Origin: an uncultured Acidobacteriia bacterium
GTDB lineage: Bacteria; Acidobacteriota; Terriglobia; Bryobacterales; Bryobacteraceae
Assembly: GCA_903851195.1 (NCBI GenBank)
Contig: CAINNJ010000019.1
Coordinates: forward strand, 62,001 to 126,000
Reading direction: 5' to 3'
DNA length: 64,000 nucleotides
Shown piece by piece: positions 33,076 to 42,290 of this stretch. Under the pieces are notes generated by a model, which was given only the letters and a program-made list of their open reading frames with translations, had not been told where the DNA came from and ran no database searches. The first letter of the stretch is position 1; each line of letters starts with the position of its first letter. The position numbers were made by a program, and so were the translations under genes.

Positions 33076-34983
33076 CTATTTCTTCTCGTCCTTTTTTTCT
33101 TCCTTGCGGGGCTCGGGCCTCGGCTCACGGACCGGAGGCGCTTCCCGGCGGACTTCCGGCTGAGGCCTGACGGAAGGTTGTGGCCGTTCGACAGGCCGTT
33201 CCAGAGGCCGTTCCACTGGCCTCTGGAACGGAGCGGCAGGACGCGCCATCGGTGTCTCCGGACGCACCGGCTGTGGAGCCGGGCGGACTTCCGGCCGAAA
33301 TTCCGGACGCCGCTCCGCCGGTCTCTCCGCAGGCCGTGGCGCAGGCTCAACCCGCTCGGGTGCCGGCCGCCCGACATCCGGCCGTGTGGCATCCGGCCGC
33401 CCGGACAGCACCCCGGGTGTCATTGGCCGGACGTTCCCGGGCCGGACATCCTCGATTCTTCCGGCGGGCCTGTCCACGGGAACCGGCCGCGACGGAGCTG
33501 CCGGGCTCGCCGCCGGCGAAATCCGCACCGGAGCCCGGTTCACCACCGCCGCCGGCTGCTGCTGCCGGATCTGCGCCACCTGCTCCGGAGCCAGCGGCCG
33601 ACCCGCATTCTGCCGCAACATCTGCTGCCGGGCCTCGAACGAAACCGCTGGCGCGGGCGGGGCGGACTTCGCCACCACCTGCCGGGCCACCAACGCCCTC
33701 GGCTGTCTTCCACCCCCCTGACCGCCCATTACACTCTCCCGTAGCGGCACTACCCCTGGCGACGTCCCGATCACCGCCCCCTGGGCTGCCGACTGTGCTG
33801 TCGACTGCGACGGAAAGCCCCGGCCCGCATCCCGAACCGTCCGCGAACCCGCGAAACCCCGCTCCGGAATCGCCGTGATCGCCCCCGGCGCCTGCTGGTT
33901 CACATACCGAACGTTGACATTATTCGTCACATTGATGTTCGTCACATGCGTGATGTTCACCTGGCGCACGTAATTGCTCGACACGTGGTACGCCGGATAA
34001 TACGGCTCGCGCGGCCCCAGCGGAAACCACGCGACCGTCCCGCCGCCCAGTCGTGGCCCGCCGACGAATACCACCAGTGCCGGCGCATAAACCGGCCTGT
34101 GCGTCACCGCCCCCGGCACCCAAACCCATCCCGACCGCCAGTACGCCCACCGTCCATAGTGAAAAGGCGCAAATCCCCACGGCGCCTCGTCGATCCACGT
34201 CCAGCCCCACGGTTCCACCCACGCCCAACGCCCCTGGTGATAAGGCGCCCAACCGGCATTCACCCGCGGAGCCCAGATCCAGCCGTAGTCCGGCGTCTCG
34301 CTCCAGGTGCCGTACTCATCCAGATCCTCATACCCGGCCATCGTCTGCGACACATGCACCGGATTCGGCACCCGGTCGTCCCGCAGATTCCGGTCCGCCG
34401 TAAAGTGGTCGAAATCGTCCACCGGATTCGCCGAGCGGATGTCCCCCTCGGCGCCCTCCGCGAAATACCCGGTCTGCCGCGCATGCACAATGTACGACCG
34501 CCCGTTCGCCAGCACCTCCGCCTCCCCGGACCACGCCGTCACCATCACGGCATTCCGCCCCGGATCTGCGTCCACCCGGTAATCGCCCGTCCGCAGCAGC
34601 GAGACCGCCCCCTGTGGCGTGTCGATCTCGTAGATGTCGTCGTCCTCCAGCAGCCGCAGCCGGATCTCCATCGCGCCCTGCGTGAACCGGGCCTGCACGG
34701 TCCGATCGTCCACATTCAGGAATCCGAACGCGCTCTCCCCGTTCAGCCGGATCGCGTTCGGCCCCACGTGAATCTCGGCCCGAGCCCCCGCGTCGGCGTA
34801 AAGCTGATCACCCGTGGTGAGAGGGTAGTTGAGCGTGGCGGCGGCCCAGTCATCCACGCCGGACGGCTGGAAAGACACATTGCCGATCAGCCAGTTCAGC
34901 CGCGCCACCCGCGATGGCGGATCCTGCGCGAACAGCGAACCCGCCAGCAGCACTCCGAAAATCAGCACGGACCCGATCTTCAT
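33076..34983 (-). CDS. Exported FecR-domain/DUF6600 protein with Pro/Arg-rich tail
   Basis: The 635-residue protein has a signal peptide (MKIGSVLIFGVLLAGSLFAQ). A FecR-like beta domain follows at about residues 30-180, with WLIGNVSFQPSG and TPQGAVSLLRTGDYRVDADP. A tryptophan-rich DUF6600 region at about 215-330 has YGTWSETPDYGWIWAP repeated in variant forms. The last 200 residues are low-complexity Pro, Arg, Val and Glu ending in a Lys/Glu-rich tail. The start ATG at 34983 follows a short upstream frame that I discard. It is probably periplasmic or surface-anchored; function is unknown. A 14-bp perfect inverted repeat lies inside its tail-coding DNA. Confidence 0.85.
   Translation of the reverse strand: MKIGSVLIFGVLLAGSLFAQDPPSRVARLNWLIGNVSFQPSGVDDWAAATLNYPLTTGDQLYADAGARAEIHVGPNAIRLNGESAFGFLNVDDRTVQARFTQGAMEIRLRLLEDDDIYEIDTPQGAVSLLRTGDYRVDADPGRNAVMVTAWSGEAEVLANGRSYIVHARQTGYFAEGAEGDIRSANPVDDFDHFTADRNLRDDRVPNPVHVSQTMAGYEDLDEYGTWSETPDYGWIWAPRVNAGWAPYHQGRWAWVEPWGWTWIDEAPWGFAPFHYGRWAYWRSGWVWVPGAVTHRPVYAPALVVFVGGPRLGGGTVAWFPLGPREPYYPAYHVSSNYVRQVNITHVTNINVTNNVNVRYVNQQAPGAITAIPERGFAGSRTVRDAGRGFPSQSTAQSAAQGAVIGTSPGVVPLRESVMGGQGGGRQPRALVARQVVAKSAPPAPAVSFEARQQMLRQNAGRPLAPEQVAQIRQQQPAAVVNRAPVRISPAASPAAPSRPVPVDRPAGRIEDVRPGNVRPMTPGVLSGRPDATRPDVGRPAPERVEPAPRPAERPAERRPEFRPEVRPAPQPVRPETPMARPAAPFQRPVERPLERPVERPQPSVRPQPEVRREAPPVREPRPEPRKEEKKDEKK
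33196..33231. repeat. 14-bp perfect inverted repeat inside a coding region
   Basis: CCGTTCCAGAGGCC (33196-33209) and GGCCTCTGGAACGG (33218-33231) form a perfect stem with an 8-nt loop. The element lies within the Pro/Arg-rich tail of the FecR/DUF6600 gene and is flanked by other short GGCCGTT repeats. It may be a by-product of repeat slippage. Confidence 0.7.
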
Positions 34984-35066
34984 GGCTCCATTCTCCTGAT
35001 TTAGAAACACGGACAGCGCGCGAAAAGCGGTGCATCCTGAAGTAAAAATAATGTGTGGCCGTCAGC

Positions 35067-36518
35067 TCACGCCTGCTGCAGCTGTTGCCGGGTGCGCACA
35101 ATCTGCTTGCGTTCCTTCAGATAATCGAAAAACTCCCCGCCTTCCCGCAGGCGCCGCACCAGCATCTGGCGGTCGGTTGCCATTTCCCGCAAAAACCGCA
35201 GAATCGGCTTGTGCCGGAAGTAGAACCGCCGGTACATCCGTTCCACCGCATCCTCGATCTCGTCCGACGACAGGTGGTCGTACCGCAGCGTGGAGACCTG
35301 CAGGCCGTTCCCCGAGATCAGCGCGTTCGAATCGATCCACCCCTGCTCCGTCGCCTGCCGGTACAGTTCCGTTCCCGGATACGGCGCGGCGATCGACACC
35401 TGAATGGAAAACGGATCGATCTCCTGCGCGAACCGGATCGTCTCCTCGATCGTCTCCTGCGTCTCGATCGGCAGCCCGATCATGAACGTCCCATGCACCC
35501 GGATTCCCAGCTTCCGGCAGTTGCGCATGAACTCCCGCGCGGTATCGAGCACCAGACCTTTCTTGATCCGGTTCAGAATCTGCTGATTGCCGCTTTCGAA
35601 ACCCACCAGCAGCAGCCGCAGCCCGTTGTCGCGCAAGGCCTTCAGCGTCGCGTAGTCCAGATGCGCCCGCGCATTGCAACTCCAAGTCAGCTTGAGCTTC
35701 TTCATCCCCTTCGCGATTTCCACCGCGCGCTCTTTGTCGATGGTGAAGGTGTCGTCGTCGAACATCCATTCGCGCACCGTCTTGCCGAACAGTTCCTTGC
35801 CCACTTCCATCTCACGGATCACCGCCGCGGGCGACTTCGTCCGGTAAGCATGACCGCCGATCGTCTGCGGCCACAAACAGAAGCTGCACTTCGCCGGACA
35901 GCCCCGTCCCGTATAGAACGACACGTAAGGATGCTGCAGGTACCCAATGAAGTAGTTCTCAATCCGCAGATCGCGATGATAAACCGGCAGCACACTCGGC
36001 ATCGCATCCCAGTCGTGAATCAGATCCCGTTCCGGATTGTGGTGGATCCGCGCCTCGGCATCCCGCCAGCTCAGCCCCTTCACATCCGCCAGAGGCAGGC
36101 CCTTCGCGACATCGAGACACGTATAGTCGAACTCGTTGCGGCAGACGAAATCGATCACTGGAGCCTGCTTCAGCGTCTGCCCCGGCAACACGGCCACATG
36201 CGCCCCGATCAGACCGACCTGCGCATGCGGGTTCTTCTCCTTAATCGCCTCCGCGCAGGCCACATCGTTTTCGAGCGACGGCGTGCTCGTGTGCAGCACG
36301 AACAGTTCGTAATCGTTGGCGATCGCCAGCACGTCCGCCATCGTCTGATGGTGCGGCGGCGCGTCCATCAGTTTGCTGCCCGGAACCAGCGCCGCCGGCT
36401 GCGCCAGCCATGTCGGAAACCAGTATGACGTGATTTCCCGCTTTGCCTGATAACGGGCGCCTGCTCCGCCATCGAACCCGTTGAACGACGGGGGGCTGAG
36501 AAAGAGTGTTTTCTTCAC
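35067..36518 (-). CDS. hpnJ: Hopanoid-biosynthesis radical SAM protein HpnJ
   Basis: The 483-residue protein is a B12-binding radical SAM enzyme. An N-terminal cobalamin-binding domain (residues about 10-160) precedes the cluster motif CPAKCSFC (Cx3Cx2C) near residue 205. The sequences FDGGAGARYQAKREI, WLAQPAALVPGS and YTGRGCPAKCSFCLWPQT match HpnJ closely. HpnJ acts in the synthesis of the cyclitol ether of bacteriohopane polyols at the membrane. No other hopanoid gene lies in the window. It is divergent from the RlmD-type methyltransferase gene, with about 137 bp between their starts. Confidence 0.9.
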   Translation of the reverse strand: MKKTLFLSPPSFNGFDGGAGARYQAKREITSYWFPTWLAQPAALVPGSKLMDAPPHHQTMADVLAIANDYELFVLHTSTPSLENDVACAEAIKEKNPHAQVGLIGAHVAVLPGQTLKQAPVIDFVCRNEFDYTCLDVAKGLPLADVKGLSWRDAEARIHHNPERDLIHDWDAMPSVLPVYHRDLRIENYFIGYLQHPYVSFYTGRGCPAKCSFCLWPQTIGGHAYRTKSPAAVIREMEVGKELFGKTVREWMFDDDTFTIDKERAVEIAKGMKKLKLTWSCNARAHLDYATLKALRDNGLRLLLVGFESGNQQILNRIKKGLVLDTAREFMRNCRKLGIRVHGTFMIGLPIETQETIEETIRFAQEIDPFSIQVSIAAPYPGTELYRQATEQGWIDSNALISGNGLQVSTLRYDHLSSDEIEDAVERMYRRFYFRHKPILRFLREMATDRQMLVRRLREGGEFFDYLKERKQIVRTRQQLQQA

Positions 36519-36655
36519 AAAAGTTGAGCTCCCGGGCCACCGCGCGCCCCCGGAGGTTTCCTCCTGAATCCCTTATTCTGCCATCATGTGCGGCCCTCCG
36601 GGAAACCAGAGGTCTTGCGTTTCACAATCGGTACGGTGTTACCCTTCAGGTGCAA

Positions 36656-37852
36656 GTGGCGAACGAACTGAAGATTGAAAAACTGGTATATGGCGGCGAC
36701 GGATTGAGCCGCGTGGATGGAGAGGTCGTCTTCGTTCCGTTTGTCCTCCCCGGTGAAACGGTCACGGCAGAGCGCATCGGATCGAAAAAGCACGTGCAGC
36801 GCGCGCAGCTGACCGGAATCGCCGAGCCCTCGCCCGAACGCGTCGAGCCGCCCTGCCCCATCTTCGGTTTTTGCGGCGGCTGCCAGTACCAGCACGCGGA
36901 TTACCCCGCCCAGCTTCGCCTGAAACGGGAAATCCTCTCGGAAACGCTGCGCCGCACCGGAAAAATCGAGTTCGATATCGAAAAGATCGCCACGGTCGCG
37001 GGTGACCCCTACGGCTACCGCAATCGCGCGCAGTTCCACTTCGCCGAAGGCAAAGTCGGCTTCCGCGAGATGGGCACCCGCAACCTGGTGGAAGTGCACC
37101 AATGCCCCATCTCGTCGCCCAAACTGAACGAAGCGCTGGCTGCCCTCAACCGCATGGTTCGCGACCGCCGCTGGCCGAACTTCCTGCTCTCGCTCGAAGC
37201 CTTCACGGACGAGCGGCACGTCCAGTGGAACGTCATGGAGTCCGATCGTCCGGTCGCCAAAGTCTTCTTCGACTGGCTGGCCGAAGAAATCCCCGGCACC
37301 GTGCAAGGCCCGCTCGACTATCTGGTCAATAACGACGAATTTCACGTCAGCGGCAAATCCTTCTTTCAGGTGAACCGCTTCCTGCTTCCCACCATGGACG
37401 AATGGGCCATCGGTCCCGCCCGTGGCGACAAAGCCTGGGACCTCTACGCGGGCGTCGGTCTTTTCTCTCTGCCGCTGGCCCGGCGTTTCCGCAAAGTGAC
37501 CGCCGTGGAATCCGGACGCGCCGCCGCGGCCGATCTGGAACGAAACGCCAAACGCGCCAACCTGCGCATCGACGTGACGCAACTGCAAACCGAGGAATTC
37601 CTCGCCGAAGAAGACACCGCGCCCGATTTCGTCCTCGCCGACCCGCCGCGTTCAGGCCTCGACAAAGCCGTCGTCGGACACCTTCTGCGCCTCCAGCCGA
37701 AGGAAATCGTCATCGTCTCCTGCGACCCCGCCACCCTGGCGCGCGACCTGCAGTCCCTCAGCGCCCAATACGCCGTCGACAGCCTGACCATGCTCGACCT
37801 CTTCCCGCAGACTTTTCACATCGAGACGATGGCGCGGCTGCTAAGCAAGTAA
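36656..37852 (+). CDS. RlmD/TrmA-family RNA (uracil-5-)-methyltransferase
   Basis: The 398-residue protein has an N-terminal TRAM-like domain and a 4Fe-4S motif CPIFGFCGGC near residue 70, with a further Cys in VHQCPIS. A SAM-dependent domain has LYAGVGLFSLPLA, LADPPRSGLD and the catalytic cysteine in VSCDPATLARDL. RlmD-type enzymes methylate a uridine in 23S rRNA. I start it at the GTG at 36656, with AGG six bases upstream; the GTG at 36650 is equally possible. RlmD and RlmC cannot be separated by eye. It shares the upstream region with hpnJ. Confidence 0.9.
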   Translation: MANELKIEKLVYGGDGLSRVDGEVVFVPFVLPGETVTAERIGSKKHVQRAQLTGIAEPSPERVEPPCPIFGFCGGCQYQHADYPAQLRLKREILSETLRRTGKIEFDIEKIATVAGDPYGYRNRAQFHFAEGKVGFREMGTRNLVEVHQCPISSPKLNEALAALNRMVRDRRWPNFLLSLEAFTDERHVQWNVMESDRPVAKVFFDWLAEEIPGTVQGPLDYLVNNDEFHVSGKSFFQVNRFLLPTMDEWAIGPARGDKAWDLYAGVGLFSLPLARRFRKVTAVESGRAAAADLERNAKRANLRIDVTQLQTEEFLAEEDTAPDFVLADPPRSGLDKAVVGHLLRLQPKEIVIVSCDPATLARDLQSLSAQYAVDSLTMLDLFPQTFHIETMARLLSK

Positions 37853-37869
37853 TCGGCTGCGAATGTGGG

Positions 37870-37907
37870 GCAGATTGGTAATCTGCGCGCCGGTTGGTAA
37901 CCGGCGC
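37870..37907. repeat. Tandem hairpins with a shared TTGGTAA core
   Basis: Two adjacent perfect hairpins share the centre TTGGTAA: GCAGATT-GGT-AATCTGC (37870-37886) and GCGCCGGTT-GGT-AACCGGCGC (37887-37907). They lie in the intergenic gap between the convergent methyltransferase and U32 genes. Position suggests a bidirectional terminator, but the repeated loop and back-to-back layout look like a dispersed repeat element. Confidence 0.65.
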
Positions 37908-37967
37908 TATCCTGTTTCCAACCCGCACCAGGATGACATTCTGCCTTCACCCGGTCAAAGAAATAGC

Positions 37968-40472
37968 TCACTGCAATATAGGCAGTTCCAGATAATCGCT
38001 CTTCACGAACAAACTGCCCTGCGTGGTCCCGCCCGGCGCGACCGCCTTCAGCTCTTTCCCCAACTGCGCCCCGCCGATCTCGCCGGCCAGCGCCCGCCGG
38101 AATGCCGCGGTCACGCCCCGCACCTGCGCCGCGCTCTCATGCACGAACTCCAGCCGGAAATGCCGGATCCCGGCCGTCACCCAGCCCTCCAGGTGCGCGC
38201 TCGCCTCCTGCGCTTCCGCGCCGAACACCGTATTCCGGCAGCCCACATCCGCCATCACAGGGTGCGACCGCCCCGCCTGATCCCGCAACTCCACCCGGTG
38301 CTTCTCACAGGGCCGTCCGCAATCGCGGTAGCTGGTCCCCGTTGACATAAACCGGCAGAACACGCAGTGCTCTGTGTGAAAGACCGGCAGATGCTGATAA
38401 GCCACCACCTCCAGCCGTTCCCCGCCCACGGACCGCGCCAGATCCGCCACCTGCGCCGCGTTCAGATCGTGCGTCGGCGTAATCCGGGACACCCCGCGCT
38501 CCAGATACTCCCGCGCCGCCACGGAATTCGCCGCGTTCAGACTGAAATCCCCCACGCGCTCTCCCGGCAACTGATGCAGCATCCCGGCCGCCCGTACGAC
38601 AACACAGCACTGCAGGCTCGCCAGGAAATTCACGATCCGCGCCTCGCCCGGCTTCAGCACCCGGGGACTCGCTACCCGCACCACAATCCCGGCCGCCCGC
38701 ACCTGCTCCACCGAAGGCCGCAGTCCATATAGATCCAGATAATCGAGGGTGATACTCTCCGGACGCAAAGCGACGGCCGCTTCCAGTTGCTCCGCGGTTC
38801 GCACCAGCAAATGCAGTTGTGGCCCGGCGAAATCCGGCACAACCGGCGCGATCTCCCCGCTCTCCATCCGCACCGGCCGGATTTCCCGTACCGGAACCTC
38901 GACCTGCAGCGCCTGGAGCTTTTCCACCGCCTCCCGGCGCATCGAATTCAGCAGCGAAGCCGGAGCGAACGGAGCCCCCTCACTCTCCAGCGAAACCTCG
39001 GCCAGTTCATAAGCCGTCCCGCCCAGACGCCCCAACTGCTCCCGCAACGTTTCCACGGACAGAGCCCGATCCCGCGCGGCGCCGAGAATCGCCCCCGAAC
39101 TCACCGTCACCGCGATCTCCGGCCGCCCCGCCAGCCACCACTCCATCGTGACCGCCGAACCTTCTCGCGCCGTCACCTGCACCGAAACCGGCTGCCGACG
39201 CACCGGGCTCACCGCTTCCACAAAGGGTTTCACCAGCCCGGCCAGCGTCGGATCCTGCGTGCGCCACACCAGATCCCCCGCCCGGATCCGCCCGAACCGC
39301 ACCGCCCCGTTCCCGAACCGCAGTTCCGGATTCCGCCCGCGCCCCGCAGCCGACACCTCATAAACCCGGCCGCCCTCTTCCGGCTCCCCGGGGCTCCGCC
39401 AGTCCGCCGCGTCGAACACTACCCCGTCGCCCGCCCGCAGCGGCAGCACCGCGTGCGCCTCGGCAGGAGCCATCGTGACCGAATCGAAATCCACGCTGAC
39501 CACGCGCCCCATCAGCACACCCCGGTGCCGCGGCGCCCGCCCGTTCACCACCGCCTGATGATTCGTCCCTGTCGCGAAATGCGCCCCGAGGCCGCGCGAG
39601 TACACCTGCTCCAGCCGCAGTTCGTCTTCCCGCCGGATCTCCGGCGTGCGCCCTTCCCACGCTTCATCTACCGCCTTCCGGTACGCACTGGTCGTGAGCG
39701 CCACGTAGTCGGAATCCTTATAACGCCCTTCGATCTTCAGCGCACCCACCCCGGCCCGGAGAATCTCCGGAACCTGATGCAGTGTATACAGATCCCCCGG
39801 CGACAAAAGGTACCGCGCATCCGCCAGCGGCTTCCGCTCGCCATCCACCATCAGGTCATAAGGAAGCCGGCAGGCCTGCGCGCACTGCCCCCGGTTCGCA
39901 CTCCGCCCGCCCCAGGCTTCCGACGAAAAGCACTGCCCCGAATACGCCACGCACAGCGCGCCATGGACGAACATCTCCAGCTCACAGTCCGTCTGCTCAT
40001 GGATCTTCCGCACTTCCTCCAGCGACAACTCGCGCGCCAGCGTCACCCGTGCCACGCCCAGGCTCTGCGCGAACCGAACACCCTCGGCGTCGGTAATGCT
40101 CATCTGCGTGCTCGCGTGCAGTTCCATCCCGGGCGCCAGTTGCCGCACCAACTTCAGCACCCCGACGTCCTGAATAATCAGCGCGTCCACGCCGGCGCGC
40201 ACCACCGCCTCCAGCGTCCGCGTAGCCTCCCTCAGTTCGTGCTCGAAAACCAGCGTGTTGAACGTCAGGTAGCCGCGAACCCCGCGCGCATGCAGCGTGC
40301 GCATCACCTCCGGCAGTTCCTCCAGCGAAAACCCGACCTTTGCCCGCGCCGTGAAATGCTTGAGCCCGAAATAAACCGAATCGGCGCCCGCCTCGATCGC
40401 CGTCCGCAACTGCGGCCAGTAACCGGCCGGACTCATGATTTCGGGCTTACGGGCACTGCGAAGCGGTTCCAA
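37968..40472 (-). CDS. U32-family protein with DUF3656, RlhA-like
   Basis: The 834-residue protein has the U32 core with KPEIMSPAGYWPQLRTAIEA at the start. The diagnostic cysteine-bearing stretch FVHGALCVAYSGQCFSSEAW is followed by GQCAQACRLPY near residue 175, and a long C-terminal part matches DUF3656. E. coli RlhA, with this architecture, hydroxylates cytidine 2501 of 23S rRNA and needs iron-sulfur cofactors. The old name is peptidase U32. The start is a TTG at 40472; no better codon precedes the conserved RKPEIMSPAG. It is divergent from the second tldD gene with 126 bp between them. Confidence 0.9.
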   Translation of the reverse strand: MEPLRSARKPEIMSPAGYWPQLRTAIEAGADSVYFGLKHFTARAKVGFSLEELPEVMRTLHARGVRGYLTFNTLVFEHELREATRTLEAVVRAGVDALIIQDVGVLKLVRQLAPGMELHASTQMSITDAEGVRFAQSLGVARVTLARELSLEEVRKIHEQTDCELEMFVHGALCVAYSGQCFSSEAWGGRSANRGQCAQACRLPYDLMVDGERKPLADARYLLSPGDLYTLHQVPEILRAGVGALKIEGRYKDSDYVALTTSAYRKAVDEAWEGRTPEIRREDELRLEQVYSRGLGAHFATGTNHQAVVNGRAPRHRGVLMGRVVSVDFDSVTMAPAEAHAVLPLRAGDGVVFDAADWRSPGEPEEGGRVYEVSAAGRGRNPELRFGNGAVRFGRIRAGDLVWRTQDPTLAGLVKPFVEAVSPVRRQPVSVQVTAREGSAVTMEWWLAGRPEIAVTVSSGAILGAARDRALSVETLREQLGRLGGTAYELAEVSLESEGAPFAPASLLNSMRREAVEKLQALQVEVPVREIRPVRMESGEIAPVVPDFAGPQLHLLVRTAEQLEAAVALRPESITLDYLDLYGLRPSVEQVRAAGIVVRVASPRVLKPGEARIVNFLASLQCCVVVRAAGMLHQLPGERVGDFSLNAANSVAAREYLERGVSRITPTHDLNAAQVADLARSVGGERLEVVAYQHLPVFHTEHCVFCRFMSTGTSYRDCGRPCEKHRVELRDQAGRSHPVMADVGCRNTVFGAEAQEASAHLEGWVTAGIRHFRLEFVHESAAQVRGVTAAFRRALAGEIGGAQLGKELKAVAPGGTTQGSLFVKSDYLELPILQ

Positions 40473-40598
40473 ACTACCAGCGTAGCGCGGATTCCGCCCG
40501 AAACCGGATCCGCCTCCGCCGCATCTTTCAATAGCCCCGGCCCCGCGAACCTGCCTCCCGGGAAACCCTGGCCAACCAACGTGTTATCGTCGAATCTT

Positions 40599-42290
40599 GT
40601 GAAAATACTGCGAATATCGGCGCTCCTTGCCTGCTCGGCAGCCGCCTTCGGTGCCGGAGAAAACACCCTCCTCGACACCATGAATCAGGAACTTCTGCGC
40701 AATTACCAGGCTCTGAAAAAGGCGGAAACCCCGCCCTATTTCCTCGCCTATGAAGTCACGGATCTGGAAACTCACGAGGTTGGCGCCACGCTCGGCGTCC
40801 TGAACTCGCAGTCCAATTCACACAACCGCTATCTCGACACCACCATTCGCGTCGGCGACCAGAAGCTCGACAACTACCGGCGCGTCCGCGGCGACCGTAT
40901 TCAGTTCACCTCCGGCACTCCCATCTCGATCGAGGACGTCCCCTCCGCCATCAAACCGCGCATGTGGCTCGAAACCGACCGCGTCTACCGCGCCGCCGCC
41001 GATCGCCTCATCCGCATCCGCACCAACCAGCAGGTGAAGGCCGCCGACCGTGACCAGTCCGCCGACTTCTCTTCCGAAGAGGCGTATGCCCACACCGAAG
41101 CGGTCTACAAGACCAACTTCGATGCCGCGCACTGGTCCGAACAGGCCCGCGAGTGGTCCCGCGATTTCCGCGCCTTCCCCGATCTGCTCTCCTCCGCCGT
41201 CACCGTTTCCACCCAGGCTGACAACCGTTACCTGGTGAACACCGAAGGCACCCGCGTGGAACATGGCCGCGGCTTCGCCCGCATCGTCATCTCCGCCTCG
41301 GCCAAAGCGAAGGACGGCATGGACGTTTCCGATTTCGAAACCTTCGAAGCTTTCGAACCCTCCGGTCTCCCCTCCGCCGAAGCGATCCACACCGCCGTCA
41401 GGAAGGTGGGCCAGAACGTCGAACGCCTCCTCGCCGCCAAACCCGCCGAGCCCTTCGTCGGCCCCGCCATCTTCTCCGGCCGCGCCTCCGGCGTCTTCTT
41501 CCACGAAATCTTCGGCCATCGCATCGAAGGCCACCGCCAGAAAGATGAGGCGGAAGGCCAGACCTTCACCACCAAAGTCGGCGAAAAAATTCTGCCGGAC
41601 TTCCTCTCCGTCACCTTCGACCCCACCCAAAAACAGGCCGCCGGCATCGACCTCAACGGCTGGTACGAATACGACGACGAGGGCGTGCTCGGCAAACCCG
41701 TCAAAGCCGTCGAAAACGGCGTGCTCCGCAGCTTTCTGATGTCCCGCTCGCCGATTCAGGGTTTCGACCACTCGAACGGTCACGGCCGCCGTCAACCCGG
41801 CCTCGAAGTCGTCTCCCGCCAGTCGAATCTCATCGTCAGCAGTTCCCGCGCCGTCCCCTTCGACGAACTGCGCCAGATGCTGATCGCCGAAATCAAGCGC
41901 CAGAACAAACCGTACGGACTCTTCTTCGACAACATCACCGGCGGCTTCACCACCACCCAGCGCGGCGGCTCGCAGAGCTTCAAGGTCATTCCGCTCATCG
42001 TCTACAAGATCTACCCGGACGGACGCCCCGACGAACTGATCCGCGGCGCCGACCTCGTCGGCACGCCTCTCGCCAGCTTCGCCAAAATCATGGCGACATC
42101 CGACAAACAGGAAGTCTTCAACGGCTACTGCGGCGCCGAATCCGGCAGCGTGCCCGTTTCGGCCGTCTCCCCCGCCATCCTGATCTCCGAAATGGAAATC
42201 GAAAAGAAGGATTCCGGCCAGGACCTGCCGCCGCTGCTGCCTTCTCCCCTGAGCGCGAAAGCGGACGGCGCCAAAGGAGACACCAATTGA
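40599..42290 (+). CDS. TldD-family metallopeptidase, exported
   Basis: The 563-residue protein has a signal peptide (MKILRISALLACSAAAFGAG). The U62 metal motif HEIFGHRIEG lies at residues 302-311, matching the HExxxHxxEG consensus. DDEGVLGKPVKAVENGVL and SFLMSRSPIQGF are typical TldD sequence. The GTG at 40599 is chosen because it puts the signal peptide at the N-terminus; the frame runs far upstream as an antisense shadow of the U32 gene. The stop overlaps the TTG of the next gene (TTGA). Unlike the first pair, the whole N-terminal half is long and extracytoplasmic-looking. Confidence 0.9.
   Translation: MKILRISALLACSAAAFGAGENTLLDTMNQELLRNYQALKKAETPPYFLAYEVTDLETHEVGATLGVLNSQSNSHNRYLDTTIRVGDQKLDNYRRVRGDRIQFTSGTPISIEDVPSAIKPRMWLETDRVYRAAADRLIRIRTNQQVKAADRDQSADFSSEEAYAHTEAVYKTNFDAAHWSEQAREWSRDFRAFPDLLSSAVTVSTQADNRYLVNTEGTRVEHGRGFARIVISASAKAKDGMDVSDFETFEAFEPSGLPSAEAIHTAVRKVGQNVERLLAAKPAEPFVGPAIFSGRASGVFFHEIFGHRIEGHRQKDEAEGQTFTTKVGEKILPDFLSVTFDPTQKQAAGIDLNGWYEYDDEGVLGKPVKAVENGVLRSFLMSRSPIQGFDHSNGHGRRQPGLEVVSRQSNLIVSSSRAVPFDELRQMLIAEIKRQNKPYGLFFDNITGGFTTTQRGGSQSFKVIPLIVYKIYPDGRPDELIRGADLVGTPLASFAKIMATSDKQEVFNGYCGAESGSVPVSAVSPAILISEMEIEKKDSGQDLPPLLPSPLSAKADGAKGDTN

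Noticed and set aside
38787-40598. Long open frame leading into the second tldD gene, giving a 1167-residue product
   Set aside because: It is antisense to the well-conserved U32 gene and has the Arg/Pro/His-rich composition of a shadow frame. The real protein starts at the GTG at 40599, where a signal peptide begins.
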